32,000 nucleotides of DNA from an uncultured Mediterraneibacter sp. (GTDB taxonomy: Bacteria > Bacillota > Clostridia > Lachnospirales > Lachnospiraceae), in the NCBI GenBank assembly GCA_944381125.1, contig CALWKB010000117.1:1-32000 (forward strand), given 5' to 3'. Below are positions 22,979-31,401 of the stretch, in pieces. Positions within the stretch are counted from its first letter, which is position 1; every line of letters begins with the position of its first letter. The notes under the pieces were generated by a model that was not told the origin of the DNA, ran no database searches, and was given only the letters and a program-made list of their open reading frames with translations. The position numbers were made by a program, and so were the translations under genes.

Positions 22979-24304
22979 ATGGAAATAAACGGACTTTTAG
23001 CAGCCGGAATATATGACTGGCCGATCATAAGTCAGATATCGTGGCTGCTGGGAAAAGTTATGAACGGGATTTATAATGTGCTCAGCGCGGTTGGAATTGA
23101 AAATATCGGCGTGAGCATTATTATTTTCACAATTATCGTGTATACCCTTCTGATCCCGCTCACAATCAAGCAGCAGAAGTTTTCGAAGATGCAGAGCGTC
23201 TTAACGCCTGAAATAAGAAAGATTCAGAAAAAGTATGAGGGCAAAAGAGATCAGGCGTCTATGCTGAAACAGCAGGAGGAAATGAACGCCGTATACGATA
23301 AATACGGAACAAAGATGTCAAGCGGATGTCTTCCTTCCCTGATTCAGATGTTATTCCTGTTCGGACTTTATCCGGTTGTTCAGAACATACCGAGATATGT
23401 GGAAAAAGTCAGCAGCGTATATACTCCTCTTGTTGAAAAGATTCAGTCCATATCAGGTTCTCAGGCAATTATGGAGAAGATCGGAGAGGCAAGTCCTGTT
23501 CTGATGAATCCGGATTCCTATGATTATTCTAAAGCAAGTACTCTGGTAGAGGCGCTGTATAAATTCCAGGATTCCACATGGAATACGCTGATGGATCAGA
23601 TTCCCGGACTGGAGAGCCTGGTAAGCAGTACAAGAGATAATATCGATAATCTGAATCAGTTTATTGGAATTAATATAGGAGCTCATCCGTGGAATCTTCT
23701 TACGGAGGCCCTGAAAGATTTCTCCATCATAGGAATCATACTTGCGGTTATTATTCCTGTTCTTGCCGGACTTACGCAGTTTTTGAGCGTAAAACTTTCT
23801 CAGGCCGGAACTGGAAACATGATGGATGACAAAGATAATCCGATGGCCGGTTCAATGAAAACCATGATGTATACAATGCCTCTTATTTCGGTCGTATTTG
23901 GTTTTACTCTTCCTGCCGGACTCGGTCTTTACTGGGTAGCCAGCGCGGCGGTAAGATGTGTACAGCAACTTGCGATTAACAAATACCTGAGTAAGAAGAC
24001 GGTTGAAGACATCATTGCGGAAAACCAGAAAAAGATGAAGAAAAAGATCGAGAAAAAAGGAACGTCCGCAAAAGAAATCAACAAAATGGCACTGACCAGT
24101 ACAAGAAACGTCGGCAGTTCTTCAAATGCGAAAAAAGATCAGGCTGATAAAGATGAAAAGATAAGAAAAGCACAGGAAATGGCTAAAAACGCAAAACCGG
24201 GAAGCCTTACATCGAAAGCAAATCTGGTAGCAAGATATAACAGCGGCCATAAAACAGAACAGCCTGTATCAGAAGAAGCTTCTGAAAAGAAAGGAAAGAA
24301 GTAA
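22979..24304 (+). CDS. yidC: Membrane protein insertase YidC/Oxa1
   Basis: Insertase of 441 residues. It has the YidC/Oxa1 core: a first segment near GVSIIIFTIIVYTLLIPL, the charged cytoplasmic hairpin QQKFSKMQSVLTPEIRKIQKKYEGKRDQ, the segment SLIQMLFLFGLYPVV, and two later segments around IIGIILAVIIPVLAGL and LISVVFGFTLPAGLGLYW. An extracytoplasmic stretch of about 100 residues separates the second and third segments. The C terminus is a lysine-rich tail of about 110 residues, which in other Gram-positive YidC proteins contacts the ribosome. No lipobox is seen at the N terminus. AAGGAGG lies about seven bases before the ATG. Confidence 0.96.
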   Translation: MEINGLLAAGIYDWPIISQISWLLGKVMNGIYNVLSAVGIENIGVSIIIFTIIVYTLLIPLTIKQQKFSKMQSVLTPEIRKIQKKYEGKRDQASMLKQQEEMNAVYDKYGTKMSSGCLPSLIQMLFLFGLYPVVQNIPRYVEKVSSVYTPLVEKIQSISGSQAIMEKIGEASPVLMNPDSYDYSKASTLVEALYKFQDSTWNTLMDQIPGLESLVSSTRDNIDNLNQFIGINIGAHPWNLLTEALKDFSIIGIILAVIIPVLAGLTQFLSVKLSQAGTGNMMDDKDNPMAGSMKTMMYTMPLISVVFGFTLPAGLGLYWVASAAVRCVQQLAINKYLSKKTVEDIIAENQKKMKKKIEKKGTSAKEINKMALTSTRNVGSSSNAKKDQADKDEKIRKAQEMAKNAKPGSLTSKANLVARYNSGHKTEQPVSEEASEKKGKK

Positions 24305-24305
24305 A

Positions 24306-25205
24306 ATGAAAGGTAGTATAAGGGTATCGGCAAAGACATTAGGCGACGCAATTACAGAGGCATCTGTTCAGCTGGGGGTTACAAGCGACAGACTTGAGTA
24401 TAACGTAATTGAAAAAGGAAGCGCCGGATTTCTCGGAATAGGCATGAAACAGGCTGTAATAGAAGCCTGGAGAAAAGAAGAGCCTGAAGAAAAGAAAGAC
24501 ATATTTGAAACATTTTCTGAAAAAGAAATACTCGAAGAACTGAGATCAGAAAAGCCTTTAAAAGAAAAAAAGGAAAAGAAGGCGGTAAATTCTGAATCAA
24601 AGGAAAGAAAAAACGATAAAAAACATTCTAAAAAGGATGCAGAAAAAAAGGAAGCCGCTGAAATTGAAAAGGAAGTAATTGAAGAAAACAAAACAGAAGA
24701 AAAGGCGGAGGCTGTTCCTGAAAAAGAAGAAACAAAACTTGCAGAAGTAGAACCTCAGACAATAGCTGCCGTAGAGAGTTTTGTATCAGATACTCTCAAA
24801 GCAATGAATATGGAAGTGGAGATTTCTTCCGGAATTGACGAAGACGGCGCTCTCTGCATCGATATGAAAGGCGAGCATATGGGCATTCTTATCGGAAAGA
24901 GAGGTCAGACGCTGGATTCTCTTCAGTATCTCGCCAACAGAGTAGCAAACAAGCACCAGGAAGGATATGTAAGGGTTAAACTTGATACTGAAAATTACCG
25001 CGCGAGAAGAGAAGAAACATTAAAACATCTGGCGAAAAACATCGCACATAAAGTAAAAAGAACAAGAAGAGCTGTTTCTCTTGAACCGATGAATCCTTAT
25101 GAAAGAAGAATTATCCATTCGGCGCTGCAGTCTGACCCTTATGTGACCACACACAGCGAAGGAGAAGAGCCTTACAGAAAAGTAGTCGTTACGTTAAAGA
25201 AATAG
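24306..25205 (+). CDS. jag: RNA-binding protein Jag/KhpB
   Basis: Protein of 299 residues with three parts. A Jag_N domain (about 3-52) has IRVSAKTLGDAITEASVQLG and KGSAGFLGIG. A linker of about 100 residues, very rich in Lys and Glu, is probably extended or coiled coil. A KH domain (about 155-230, with LIGKRGQTLDSLQYLANR) and an R3H domain (RREETLKHLAKNIAHKVKR and MNPYERRIIHSAL) complete it. Jag/KhpB binds RNA and in pneumococcus affects cell elongation and division with KhpA. The ATG follows the yidC stop by one base, so the two are translated together. Confidence 0.95.
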   Translation: MKGSIRVSAKTLGDAITEASVQLGVTSDRLEYNVIEKGSAGFLGIGMKQAVIEAWRKEEPEEKKDIFETFSEKEILEELRSEKPLKEKKEKKAVNSESKERKNDKKHSKKDAEKKEAAEIEKEVIEENKTEEKAEAVPEKEETKLAEVEPQTIAAVESFVSDTLKAMNMEVEISSGIDEDGALCIDMKGEHMGILIGKRGQTLDSLQYLANRVANKHQEGYVRVKLDTENYRARREETLKHLAKNIAHKVKRTRRAVSLEPMNPYERRIIHSALQSDPYVTTHSEGEEPYRKVVVTLKK

Positions 25206-25235
25206 TATAATAAAATGTACTGACTGACGGAAGCG

Positions 25236-25287
25236 AAAGGACGTTACGCTTCACGGATTCTTTCGTGAAAGCGGAAACGTCCTTTTT
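25236..25287 (+). terminator. Terminator after jag
   Basis: Outer stem AAAGGACGTT (25236-25245) with AACGTCCTTT (25276-25285), inner stem CGCTTCACG (25247-25255) with CGTGAAAGCG (25264-25273, one bulge), then five T residues (25283-25287). It would end the rpmH-to-jag unit. GAAGCG just upstream (25230-25235) can pair instead with CGCTTC (25247-25252), which would disrupt the inner stem, so read-through into mnmE may be regulated. Confidence 0.8.
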
Positions 25288-25324
25288 ATAGTTTTGAAAT
25301 ATAGATGAAAGAAAGGATAAACCC

Positions 25325-26695
25325 ATGGAAAGAAAAACGATTGCCGCAATTTCTACAGGGATGACAAATGCAGGAATAGGGATAGTAAGAATAAGCGGCG
25401 ACCGGGCCTTTTCGGCTGCAGACCGGATATTCAGAGGAAAAGAAAAAATAACAGAATGCAAAAGCCATACGATTCATTACGGTTATATAGTAGACGGAGA
25501 TGTCACGGTTGACCAGGTACTCGTTATGGTAATGAAAGGGCCGCGGACATTTACCGGAGAAGATACGGTAGAAATCAACTGCCACGGAGGAACTTACGTA
25601 GTGACAAGAGTTCTGGAAGCGGTTCTTAAACAGGGTGTAGCTCCTGCCCAGCCCGGTGAATTTACAAAAAGAGCATTTCTTAACGGAAAGATGGATCTTT
25701 CGCAGGCGGAGGCGGTCGGCGATCTGATATCTTCAGAAAACGAATATGCGATGAAAAGTTCCGTTAGTCAATTAAAAGGAAATATTAAAAATAAAATATA
25801 TGACATAAGAAATAAAATAATATACCACACGGCGTATATAGAAAGTGCTTTGGACGACCCGGAACACTATAATTTTGAAGGATATGATGCAAAAATAACT
25901 GAAACGGTAAATTGGATTATAAATGAGTTGGATACACTTATTAATTCATATAGAAACGGAAAAATTTTCAAAGAAGGAATTCAGACAACTATCGTAGGAA
26001 AACCAAATGCAGGAAAATCTTCGCTTTTAAACGTACTTGCAGGACATGAGAGAGCGATTGTAACAGATATTGAAGGTACGACAAGGGATGTTATTGAAGA
26101 ACAGATCAATGTAGACGGCATTACTCTGAATGTAGTAGATACGGCAGGAATCAGAGATACTGAAGATAAAGTAGAAAAGATAGGCGTTGACAGAGCTGTT
26201 GATTATGTAAAAAATTCGGATCTGGTTATTTATGTCATAGACAGTTCAAGAAAACTTGATGAAAACGATGAAAAAATTTTTGATATGATTTATGATAAAA
26301 GAAAGATTATACTTTTAAATAAATCTGATCTGGAGGCGGTTGTCTCAAGAGACATGATAACAGAAAAAGCAGGAGACGCGCCTGTTATTGAAATATCAGC
26401 CGCTGAGGAAACAGGAATAAACGAACTTTCCAAAACGATAAAAGATATGTTTATTAAAGGAGATATTTCTTTTAACGAAGAAATATATATAACAAGCGCA
26501 AGACAAAAAAATGCCTTGCGTACCGCTCTGGAAAGCATGATGAAAGTAAAAGAAAGTATAGCAAGCGGCATGCCGGAAGATTTTTATTCAATAGATCTGA
26601 TGGACGCGTATGAAGCGCTCGGAAGCATTACAGGAGAGGCAGTAGGAGAAGATTTGGTAAATGAAATATTCAGCAGATTTTGTATGGGAAAATAA
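25325..26695 (+). CDS. mnmE: tRNA modification GTPase MnmE
   Basis: GTPase of 456 residues that works with MnmG to add the carboxymethylaminomethyl group (or its relatives) to U34 of certain tRNAs. The N-terminal folate-binding domain (1-118) begins [23 protein letters not shown]. The G domain shows G1 GKPNAGKS (225-232), G2 GTTRD (251-255), G3 DTAG (272-275) and G4 NKSD. The C-terminal FCMGK carries the catalytic cysteine. GAAAGGAT lies about seven bases before the ATG. No clear promoter is seen between the upstream terminator and this gene. Its last 35 bases overlap mnmG. Confidence 0.98.
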   Translation: MERKTIAAISTGMTNAGIGIVRISGDRAFSAADRIFRGKEKITECKSHTIHYGYIVDGDVTVDQVLVMVMKGPRTFTGEDTVEINCHGGTYVVTRVLEAVLKQGVAPAQPGEFTKRAFLNGKMDLSQAEAVGDLISSENEYAMKSSVSQLKGNIKNKIYDIRNKIIYHTAYIESALDDPEHYNFEGYDAKITETVNWIINELDTLINSYRNGKIFKEGIQTTIVGKPNAGKSSLLNVLAGHERAIVTDIEGTTRDVIEEQINVDGITLNVVDTAGIRDTEDKVEKIGVDRAVDYVKNSDLVIYVIDSSRKLDENDEKIFDMIYDKRKIILLNKSDLEAVVSRDMITEKAGDAPVIEISAAEETGINELSKTIKDMFIKGDISFNEEIYITSARQKNALRTALESMMKVKESIASGMPEDFYSIDLMDAYEALGSITGEAVGEDLVNEIFSRFCMGK

Positions 26696-28553
26696 AGATC
26701 ATTATGATGTGGCGGTAGTCGGAGCGGGACATGCGGGGTGCGAGGCGGCTCTGGCCTGTGCGCGCCTCGGATTTAAGACAGCGGTTTTTACTGTCAGTGT
26801 AGACAGTATCGCTCTCATGCCGTGTAATCCGAACATTGGAGGAAGTTCAAAAGGACATCTCGTAAGAGAAGTCGACGCGCTCGGAGGAGAAATGGGAAAG
26901 GTGATCGACCGGACATTTATTCAGTCGAAAATGCTGAACCGGTCAAAAGGTCCGGCCGTTCATTCACTCAGAGCGCAGGCGGACAAGGCGGAATACAGCC
27001 GCGCCATGAGAAAAGTTCTTGAGGAACAGGAAAATCTGGATATCAGACAAATGGAAGTAACGGATATTCTTGTGGAAGAAGGAAAAGTAACCGGAATAAA
27101 AACATATTCGGGAACCATATACCGCTGCAGGGTGGTTGTTCTTTGTACGGGGACTTATCTTAAAGCAAGATGTATTTACGGAGACGTCAGTACCTGTACG
27201 GGACCGAACGGCCTGCAGAGTGCGAATCATCTTACAGACAGTCTGAAATCACTGGGAATCAGAATGTATCGGTTCAAAACAGGAACTCCGGCCAGAATTG
27301 ACGGAAATACGGTTGATTTTGATAAAATGGAAGAGCAGAAAGGTGATGAAAGAATAGTTCCTTTTTCATTTACAACAGATCCGGATGATGTGCAGATCGA
27401 TCAGGTTTCCTGCTGGCTGACCTACACAAATGAAAAAACGCATGATATCATCAGATCAAATCTCGACAGATCGCCGCTGTTTTCCGGAGCAATTGAGGGG
27501 ACGGGACCCAGATACTGTCCTTCAATTGAAGATAAGGTTGTAAAATTTCCGGATAAAAACAGACATCAGGTATTTATCGAACCGGAAGGACTTCACACGT
27601 CGGAAATGTATGTTGGGGGAATGTCCAGTTCGCTTCCGGAAGATGTACAGTATGCAATGTACAGAAGCGTGCCTGGACTGGAACACGCGAAGATAGTAAG
27701 AAACGCCTATGCCATTGAATATGACTGCATTGACGCCAGACAGCTGAAAAGTACTCTGGAATTTAAAAATATTGAAGGTTTATTCAGCGGCGGACAGTTT
27801 AACGGAAGCTCCGGCTATGAGGAAGCCGCCGCCCAGGGACTGGTTGCAGGGATCAATGCGGCAAGAAAGCTTCAGGGAAAAGAAGGGATAGTAATAGATC
27901 GTTCGCAGGGATATATAGGAGTTCTGATTGATGATCTTGTTACAAAAGAAAGCCGTGAACCTTATCGTATGATGACGTCGCGGGCTGAGTACAGACTTAT
28001 CCTGAGACAGGATAATGCAGATTTAAGGCTTACCCCCCTGGGGTATATGGTTGGCCTTATTGACAAATCCAGATATGAAAAGCTTCTTAATAAAGAAAAA
28101 ATGATAGAAGAAGAAATCAATCGTGTCAATCATACAAATATAGGTACATCTGCGGAAGTACAGAAAGTTCTGGATAAATACGGAAGTACAGGGCTTACTT
28201 CAGGAACTACTCTGGCTGAATTGATCCGCCGTCCGGAATTGTCTTATGACAGGCTTTCTGAAATAGATCACTGTCGTCCGAACCTTCCGGCCGATGTATG
28301 CGAGCAGGTAGACATTAATATTAAGTATGACGGTTATATCCGACGCCAGATGCGCCAGGTAGAGCAGTTTAAAAAGATGGAAAACAAGAAAATTCCGGAA
28401 AATATTAATTATGATGAGATAAAGAGTCTGCGCATAGAGGCAAAGCAGAAGCTTAATCAGATACGTCCTGCTTCAGTCGGTCAGGCTTCCAGAATATCCG
28501 GCGTATCGCCGGCGGATATTTCGGTTCTTCTTGTTTATCTGAAACAGGATTAA
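26661..28553 (+). CDS. mnmG: tRNA uridine-5-carboxymethylaminomethyl modification enzyme MnmG
   Basis: FAD- and NADH-dependent partner of MnmE, 630 residues, full length. The FAD-binding loop is [14 protein letters not shown] (from residue 19); the family block [24 protein letters not shown] follows, then [15 protein letters not shown] and [17 protein letters not shown]-terminal helical domain ([15 protein letters not shown]) binds MnmE and tRNA. The start ATG lies 35 bases inside mnmE with GGAGAAG about ten bases upstream; no later start keeps the FAD loop intact with comparable spacing. This arrangement couples synthesis of the two partners. Confidence 0.98.
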   Translation: MKYSADFVWENKDHYDVAVVGAGHAGCEAALACARLGFKTAVFTVSVDSIALMPCNPNIGGSSKGHLVREVDALGGEMGKVIDRTFIQSKMLNRSKGPAVHSLRAQADKAEYSRAMRKVLEEQENLDIRQMEVTDILVEEGKVTGIKTYSGTIYRCRVVVLCTGTYLKARCIYGDVSTCTGPNGLQSANHLTDSLKSLGIRMYRFKTGTPARIDGNTVDFDKMEEQKGDERIVPFSFTTDPDDVQIDQVSCWLTYTNEKTHDIIRSNLDRSPLFSGAIEGTGPRYCPSIEDKVVKFPDKNRHQVFIEPEGLHTSEMYVGGMSSSLPEDVQYAMYRSVPGLEHAKIVRNAYAIEYDCIDARQLKSTLEFKNIEGLFSGGQFNGSSGYEEAAAQGLVAGINAARKLQGKEGIVIDRSQGYIGVLIDDLVTKESREPYRMMTSRAEYRLILRQDNADLRLTPLGYMVGLIDKSRYEKLLNKEKMIEEEINRVNHTNIGTSAEVQKVLDKYGSTGLTSGTTLAELIRRPELSYDRLSEIDHCRPNLPADVCEQVDINIKYDGYIRRQMRQVEQFKKMENKKIPENINYDEIKSLRIEAKQKLNQIRPASVGQASRISGVSPADISVLLVYLKQD

Positions 28554-28603
28554 TAAGAAAACAATGATTTTTACAGAGAAAACAGAGAAAGAGATGTGAT
28601 GAG

Positions 28604-29314
28604 ATGGCGGATAAATTTGATGTTGAGTTAGAAAATACAGGAATTTGTATTAACAGCAGTCAAAAACAGCAATTCGATAAGTATTACAGACTGCTCGTTG
28701 AGTGGAATAAGGTAATGAATCTGACAGGAATTACAGATTATGACGAAGTGAATCTGAAACATTTCACAGACAGTCTTACAATTGTAAAAGTTATCCACAT
28801 GAATGGGGTAAAAAGTCTCATTGATGTGGGAACCGGAGCAGGTTTTCCGGGACTGCCTTTAAAAATAGTATTTCCTGAGATAAAAATTGTTCTCCTTGAT
28901 TCGCTGAATAAAAGAATTCGGTTTTTGAATACTGTTATTGATGAACTTGGACTTCAGGGGATATATGCTGTTCACGGGAGAGCGGAAGAACTGGCAAAAA
29001 AACGGGAATACAGAGAAAATTTTGATCTCTGCGTATCCAGGGCAGTTGCAAATCTTTCTACTTTGTGCGAATATTGTCTTCCGTTTGTTAAAACCGGAGG
29101 CAGTTTTATATCTTATAAGAGCGGATCAGCTGATGAAGAGATTGAAAATGCGAAGAAAGCTGTTGATATTCTCGGAGGAAAAATAGTAAAAACAGAAAAA
29201 TTCGTACTTCCGGGGACGGATATGGGAAGAACACTTGTAAAAATCGATAAGATCGGAAAAACACCCGGAAAATATCCGAGAAAAGCCGGAACTCCCGGAA
29301 AAGAACCGTTATAA
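28604..29314 (+). CDS. rsmG: 16S rRNA (guanine-527-N7)-methyltransferase RsmG
   Basis: SAM-dependent methyltransferase of 236 residues acting on G527 of 16S rRNA; loss of it gives low-level streptomycin resistance in other bacteria. The SAM-binding motif is LIDVGTGAGFPGLPLKI (about 72-88), preceded by VMNLTGITDYDEVNLKHFTDSL and followed by LLDSLNKRIRFLN and FDLCVSRAVANLSTLCEYC, all characteristic of the family. Its C-terminal tail is lysine-, glycine- and proline-rich. It starts 50 bases after mnmG and ends before a strong bidirectional terminator. A consensus DnaA box (28791-28799) happens to lie inside it. Confidence 0.97.
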   Translation: MADKFDVELENTGICINSSQKQQFDKYYRLLVEWNKVMNLTGITDYDEVNLKHFTDSLTIVKVIHMNGVKSLIDVGTGAGFPGLPLKIVFPEIKIVLLDSLNKRIRFLNTVIDELGLQGIYAVHGRAEELAKKREYRENFDLCVSRAVANLSTLCEYCLPFVKTGGSFISYKSGSADEEIENAKKAVDILGGKIVKTEKFVLPGTDMGRTLVKIDKIGKTPGKYPRKAGTPGKEPL

Positions 29315-29340
29315 GGCTCGAAATTTCATATTAAAATTTT

Positions 29341-29390
29341 AAAGAGGTTTCGAATTCAGATGCTGTAATCTTGAATTCGAAACCTCTTTT
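29341..29390. terminator. Bidirectional terminator between rsmG and the hydrolase gene
   Basis: Perfect 18-bp stem (29341-29358 with 29372-29389), 13-base loop. T residues follow on the plus strand (TTTT within 29387-29390) and, read on the minus strand, CTCTTTAAAATTTTAA follows. It lies between convergent genes, where a shared terminator is expected. Confidence 0.88.
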
Positions 29391-29444
29391 CAGTTGACCG
29401 TCCAGGAAATGTGCCGCTTTGATAAGAGTGATTTATTTAGGTGT

Positions 29445-30407
29445 TTACATTTCATCAGATAACAGAATTTTTATCTGATTAACAAATTCTTCAGGTTTTT
29501 CCATATGCGGCATTAAATTTGTTTTATCAATATTAATAATTTCAATTGACGGCAGATAATTCTGATATTGATCCGCTGTGAGAGTATTTTCCGGATTAGA
29601 TCCGCCGGTAATAATAAATATACTGTTATTCAGCTTGTTGAGACAGCATATGACATTCGTGTTAGTATATCTTGAAATATAGCTTGTATATAAGTATTTT
29701 GATCCTGTTTTATACTTTTGAGCAGCTTCTGCGAATGAAAGTACATCTTCTTCACTGATTTTATTAGAATCATAATAATAATTTGTTCTGAATTTTTCAA
29801 AAATTGTACGGCGATTTATCTTCATATTATAGATAAATGTACCGATAACGGGTGTATAAAGTAGATATTTTATGACTTTCAGGCGCTTTGTAGGTATTTT
29901 TGCAAGATTAATGATATCGGTCGGATTAATCATCACTACCCGGTCTATAACTTCATTATCATTTGCACATGCCATAAGAACAAAAGCCGATGATTCACCT
30001 GATACAATAACATCTGTTTTTTCACCGATTACATGCTTAATGAAATCAGTAATGAGCTGTACATAGAGATAATTTGTATAAGTAAGTATCGGACGGTCAG
30101 AACATCCGCATCCGAGAAGATCAATGCTATATACAGTATTAGTTTTTGAAAGTTTCTTTACAACTTTATTCCATTCGTATAAAGATGAAGATACATCAAG
30201 ATCATGAATCAGAAGCAGAGGCTTTCCGGATCCTGTTTTTTTGTAGGCGATATTTCCAAAACGCCAGTCGTAATGTTCATATGTATCGTCATCAAGAAGA
30301 TTATCAGCTGTAGATATGTAATTAAATATACGGTTTACAACGTGCATTGTTCCGATTAATGCCCCCGTAAATACTGCCGCAATTCCAAGTTTCTTTTTAA
30401 TACTCAC
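29445..30407 (-). CDS. Membrane-anchored alpha/beta hydrolase
   Basis: Protein of 320 residues. An N-terminal hydrophobic stretch (about 8-25) could be a membrane anchor or uncleaved signal. The hydrolase fold shows PLLLIHDL (the HG-type oxyanion region, here His-Asp), YSIDLLGCGCSDRP, a nucleophile elbow VIVSGESSAFV with likely Ser139, and a late MPHMEKPEEFVNQI with the catalytic His. The substrate cannot be told. The gene is clearly more AT-rich than its neighbours in the stretches I counted (about 22-27% GC against about 40-43%) and is read toward the origin, unlike all others on this side. The start is a GTG with GGGTGATC upstream. The reading frame is intact. Confidence 0.82.
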   Translation of the reverse strand: MSIKKKLGIAAVFTGALIGTMHVVNRIFNYISTADNLLDDDTYEHYDWRFGNIAYKKTGSGKPLLLIHDLDVSSSLYEWNKVVKKLSKTNTVYSIDLLGCGCSDRPILTYTNYLYVQLITDFIKHVIGEKTDVIVSGESSAFVLMACANDNEVIDRVVMINPTDIINLAKIPTKRLKVIKYLLYTPVIGTFIYNMKINRRTIFEKFRTNYYYDSNKISEEDVLSFAEAAQKYKTGSKYLYTSYISRYTNTNVICCLNKLNNSIFIITGGSNPENTLTADQYQNYLPSIEIINIDKTNLMPHMEKPEEFVNQIKILLSDEM

Positions 30408-30438
30408 TTCTGATCACCCGCTTTCTTCGTTTGAATCT

Positions 30439-30467
30439 ATTATACTACATTGCCATTTTTAAATAAA
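30439..30467 (-). promoter_or_regulatory. Probable promoter of the hydrolase gene
   Basis: On the minus strand TTTATT (30467-30462) and a perfect TATAAT (30444-30439) are separated by 17 bases. The -35 is weak. The first parS site begins 17 bases upstream of it. Confidence 0.55.
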
Positions 30468-30483
30468 GAATAAATTAGCCCAA

Positions 30484-30499
30484 TGTTTCACGTGAAACA
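30484..30499. promoter_or_regulatory. parS: parS site 1
   Basis: Perfect 16-bp palindrome TGTTTCACGTGAAACA, the ParB-binding consensus of most bacteria. The symmetry extends three more bases on each side (30481-30502). Confidence 0.97.
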
Positions 30500-30530
30500 T
30501 TGGAAGCGCTTTGTAAAAATATTGAAAAAA

Positions 30531-30546
30531 TGTTTCACGTGAAACA
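30531..30546. promoter_or_regulatory. parS: parS site 2
   Basis: Second perfect copy of TGTTTCACGTGAAACA, 47 bases centre to centre from the first. It ends 28 bases before the extended -10 of parA. Confidence 0.97.
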
Positions 30547-30574
30547 TTCTATTATAGATAAAAATTATAAAAGA

Positions 30575-30583
30575 TGTTATAAT
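30575..30583 (+). promoter_or_regulatory. Extended -10 promoter of parA
   Basis: TGTTATAAT (30575-30583) is a perfect extended -10 element. No -35 hexamer lies at the right distance, which extended -10 promoters do not require. Transcription would begin near 30590, about 43 bases before parA. Confidence 0.6.
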
Positions 30584-30632
30584 GGGAAAGTACATGAAAA
30601 AGAAGAGGAAGATGTTTTGCCAGGAGGTAAAA

Positions 30633-31400
30633 ATGGGGAGAATAATAGCAATAGCTAATCAAAAGGGCGGAGTCGGAAAAACAACAACAGCAATTAATTT
30701 ATCTGCATCTCTTGCAAGCCTTGGAAAAAAAGTGCTTGCTCTTGACATGGATCCTCAGGGAAATATGACCAGCGGACTGGGCGTTGATAAAGACGGCGTT
30801 GAAAAAACAGTATATGACCTTATTATAGGAAATGCGGGGATAGAAGAGTGTATATGCAGAGAAGCCATAGAAAATCTTGATGTTCTTCCGTCAAATATTA
30901 ATCTGTCTGCGGCAGAGATAGAATTGATAGGAGTAGATAACAAAGAATTTATTTTAAGAGATGAAGTCGAAAAGGTTAAGGAACGATATGATTTTATCAT
31001 AATAGACTGTCCGCCGGCTCTCAGTATGCTCACAATTAATGCAATGACCACGGCAAATTCCGTACTTGTTCCTATTCAATGCGAATATTACGCACTTGAA
31101 GGACTCAGCCAGCTGATACATACTATAGAACTTGTGCAGGAAAGACTTAATCCGTCTCTCGAGATAGAGGGAGTCGTATTTACAATGTATGATGCAAGAA
31201 CAAATCTGTCTCTGCAGGTCGTGGAAAATGTAAAAGAAAATCTGAACCAGAATATTTATAAAACAATTATTCCGCGAAACATCCGACTGGCAGAAGCGCC
31301 GAGTTACGGAATGCCAATTAATCTCTATGATTCAAGATCAACAGGCGCTGAAAGTTATATGTTGCTTGCAGAAGAAGTGATTCATAAAGGAGAAGAGTAA
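30633..31400 (+). CDS. parA: Chromosome partitioning ATPase ParA (Soj)
   Basis: ParA ATPase of 255 residues. It begins MGRIIAIANQKGGVGKTTTA with the deviant Walker A KGGVGKTT (11-18), then the MDPQGNMTSGLG switch and the Walker B region YDFIIIDCPPALSML. The DNA-binding face residues near the C terminus (TIIPRNIRLAEAPSYGMP) are typical of Soj. It acts with ParB-parS in origin segregation and, in Bacillus, controls DnaA. The frame is open back to 30582, but AGGAGG six bases before the ATG at 30633 and the family start settle it. parB starts two bases after its stop. Confidence 0.97.
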   Translation: MGRIIAIANQKGGVGKTTTAINLSASLASLGKKVLALDMDPQGNMTSGLGVDKDGVEKTVYDLIIGNAGIEECICREAIENLDVLPSNINLSAAEIELIGVDNKEFILRDEVEKVKERYDFIIIDCPPALSMLTINAMTTANSVLVPIQCEYYALEGLSQLIHTIELVQERLNPSLEIEGVVFTMYDARTNLSLQVVENVKENLNQNIYKTIIPRNIRLAEAPSYGMPINLYDSRSTGAESYMLLAEEVIHKGEE

Positions 31401-31401
31401 T

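Noticed and set aside
28791..28799. Consensus DnaA box inside rsmG
   Set aside because: Single 9-base match within coding sequence and no cluster around it; likely chance.
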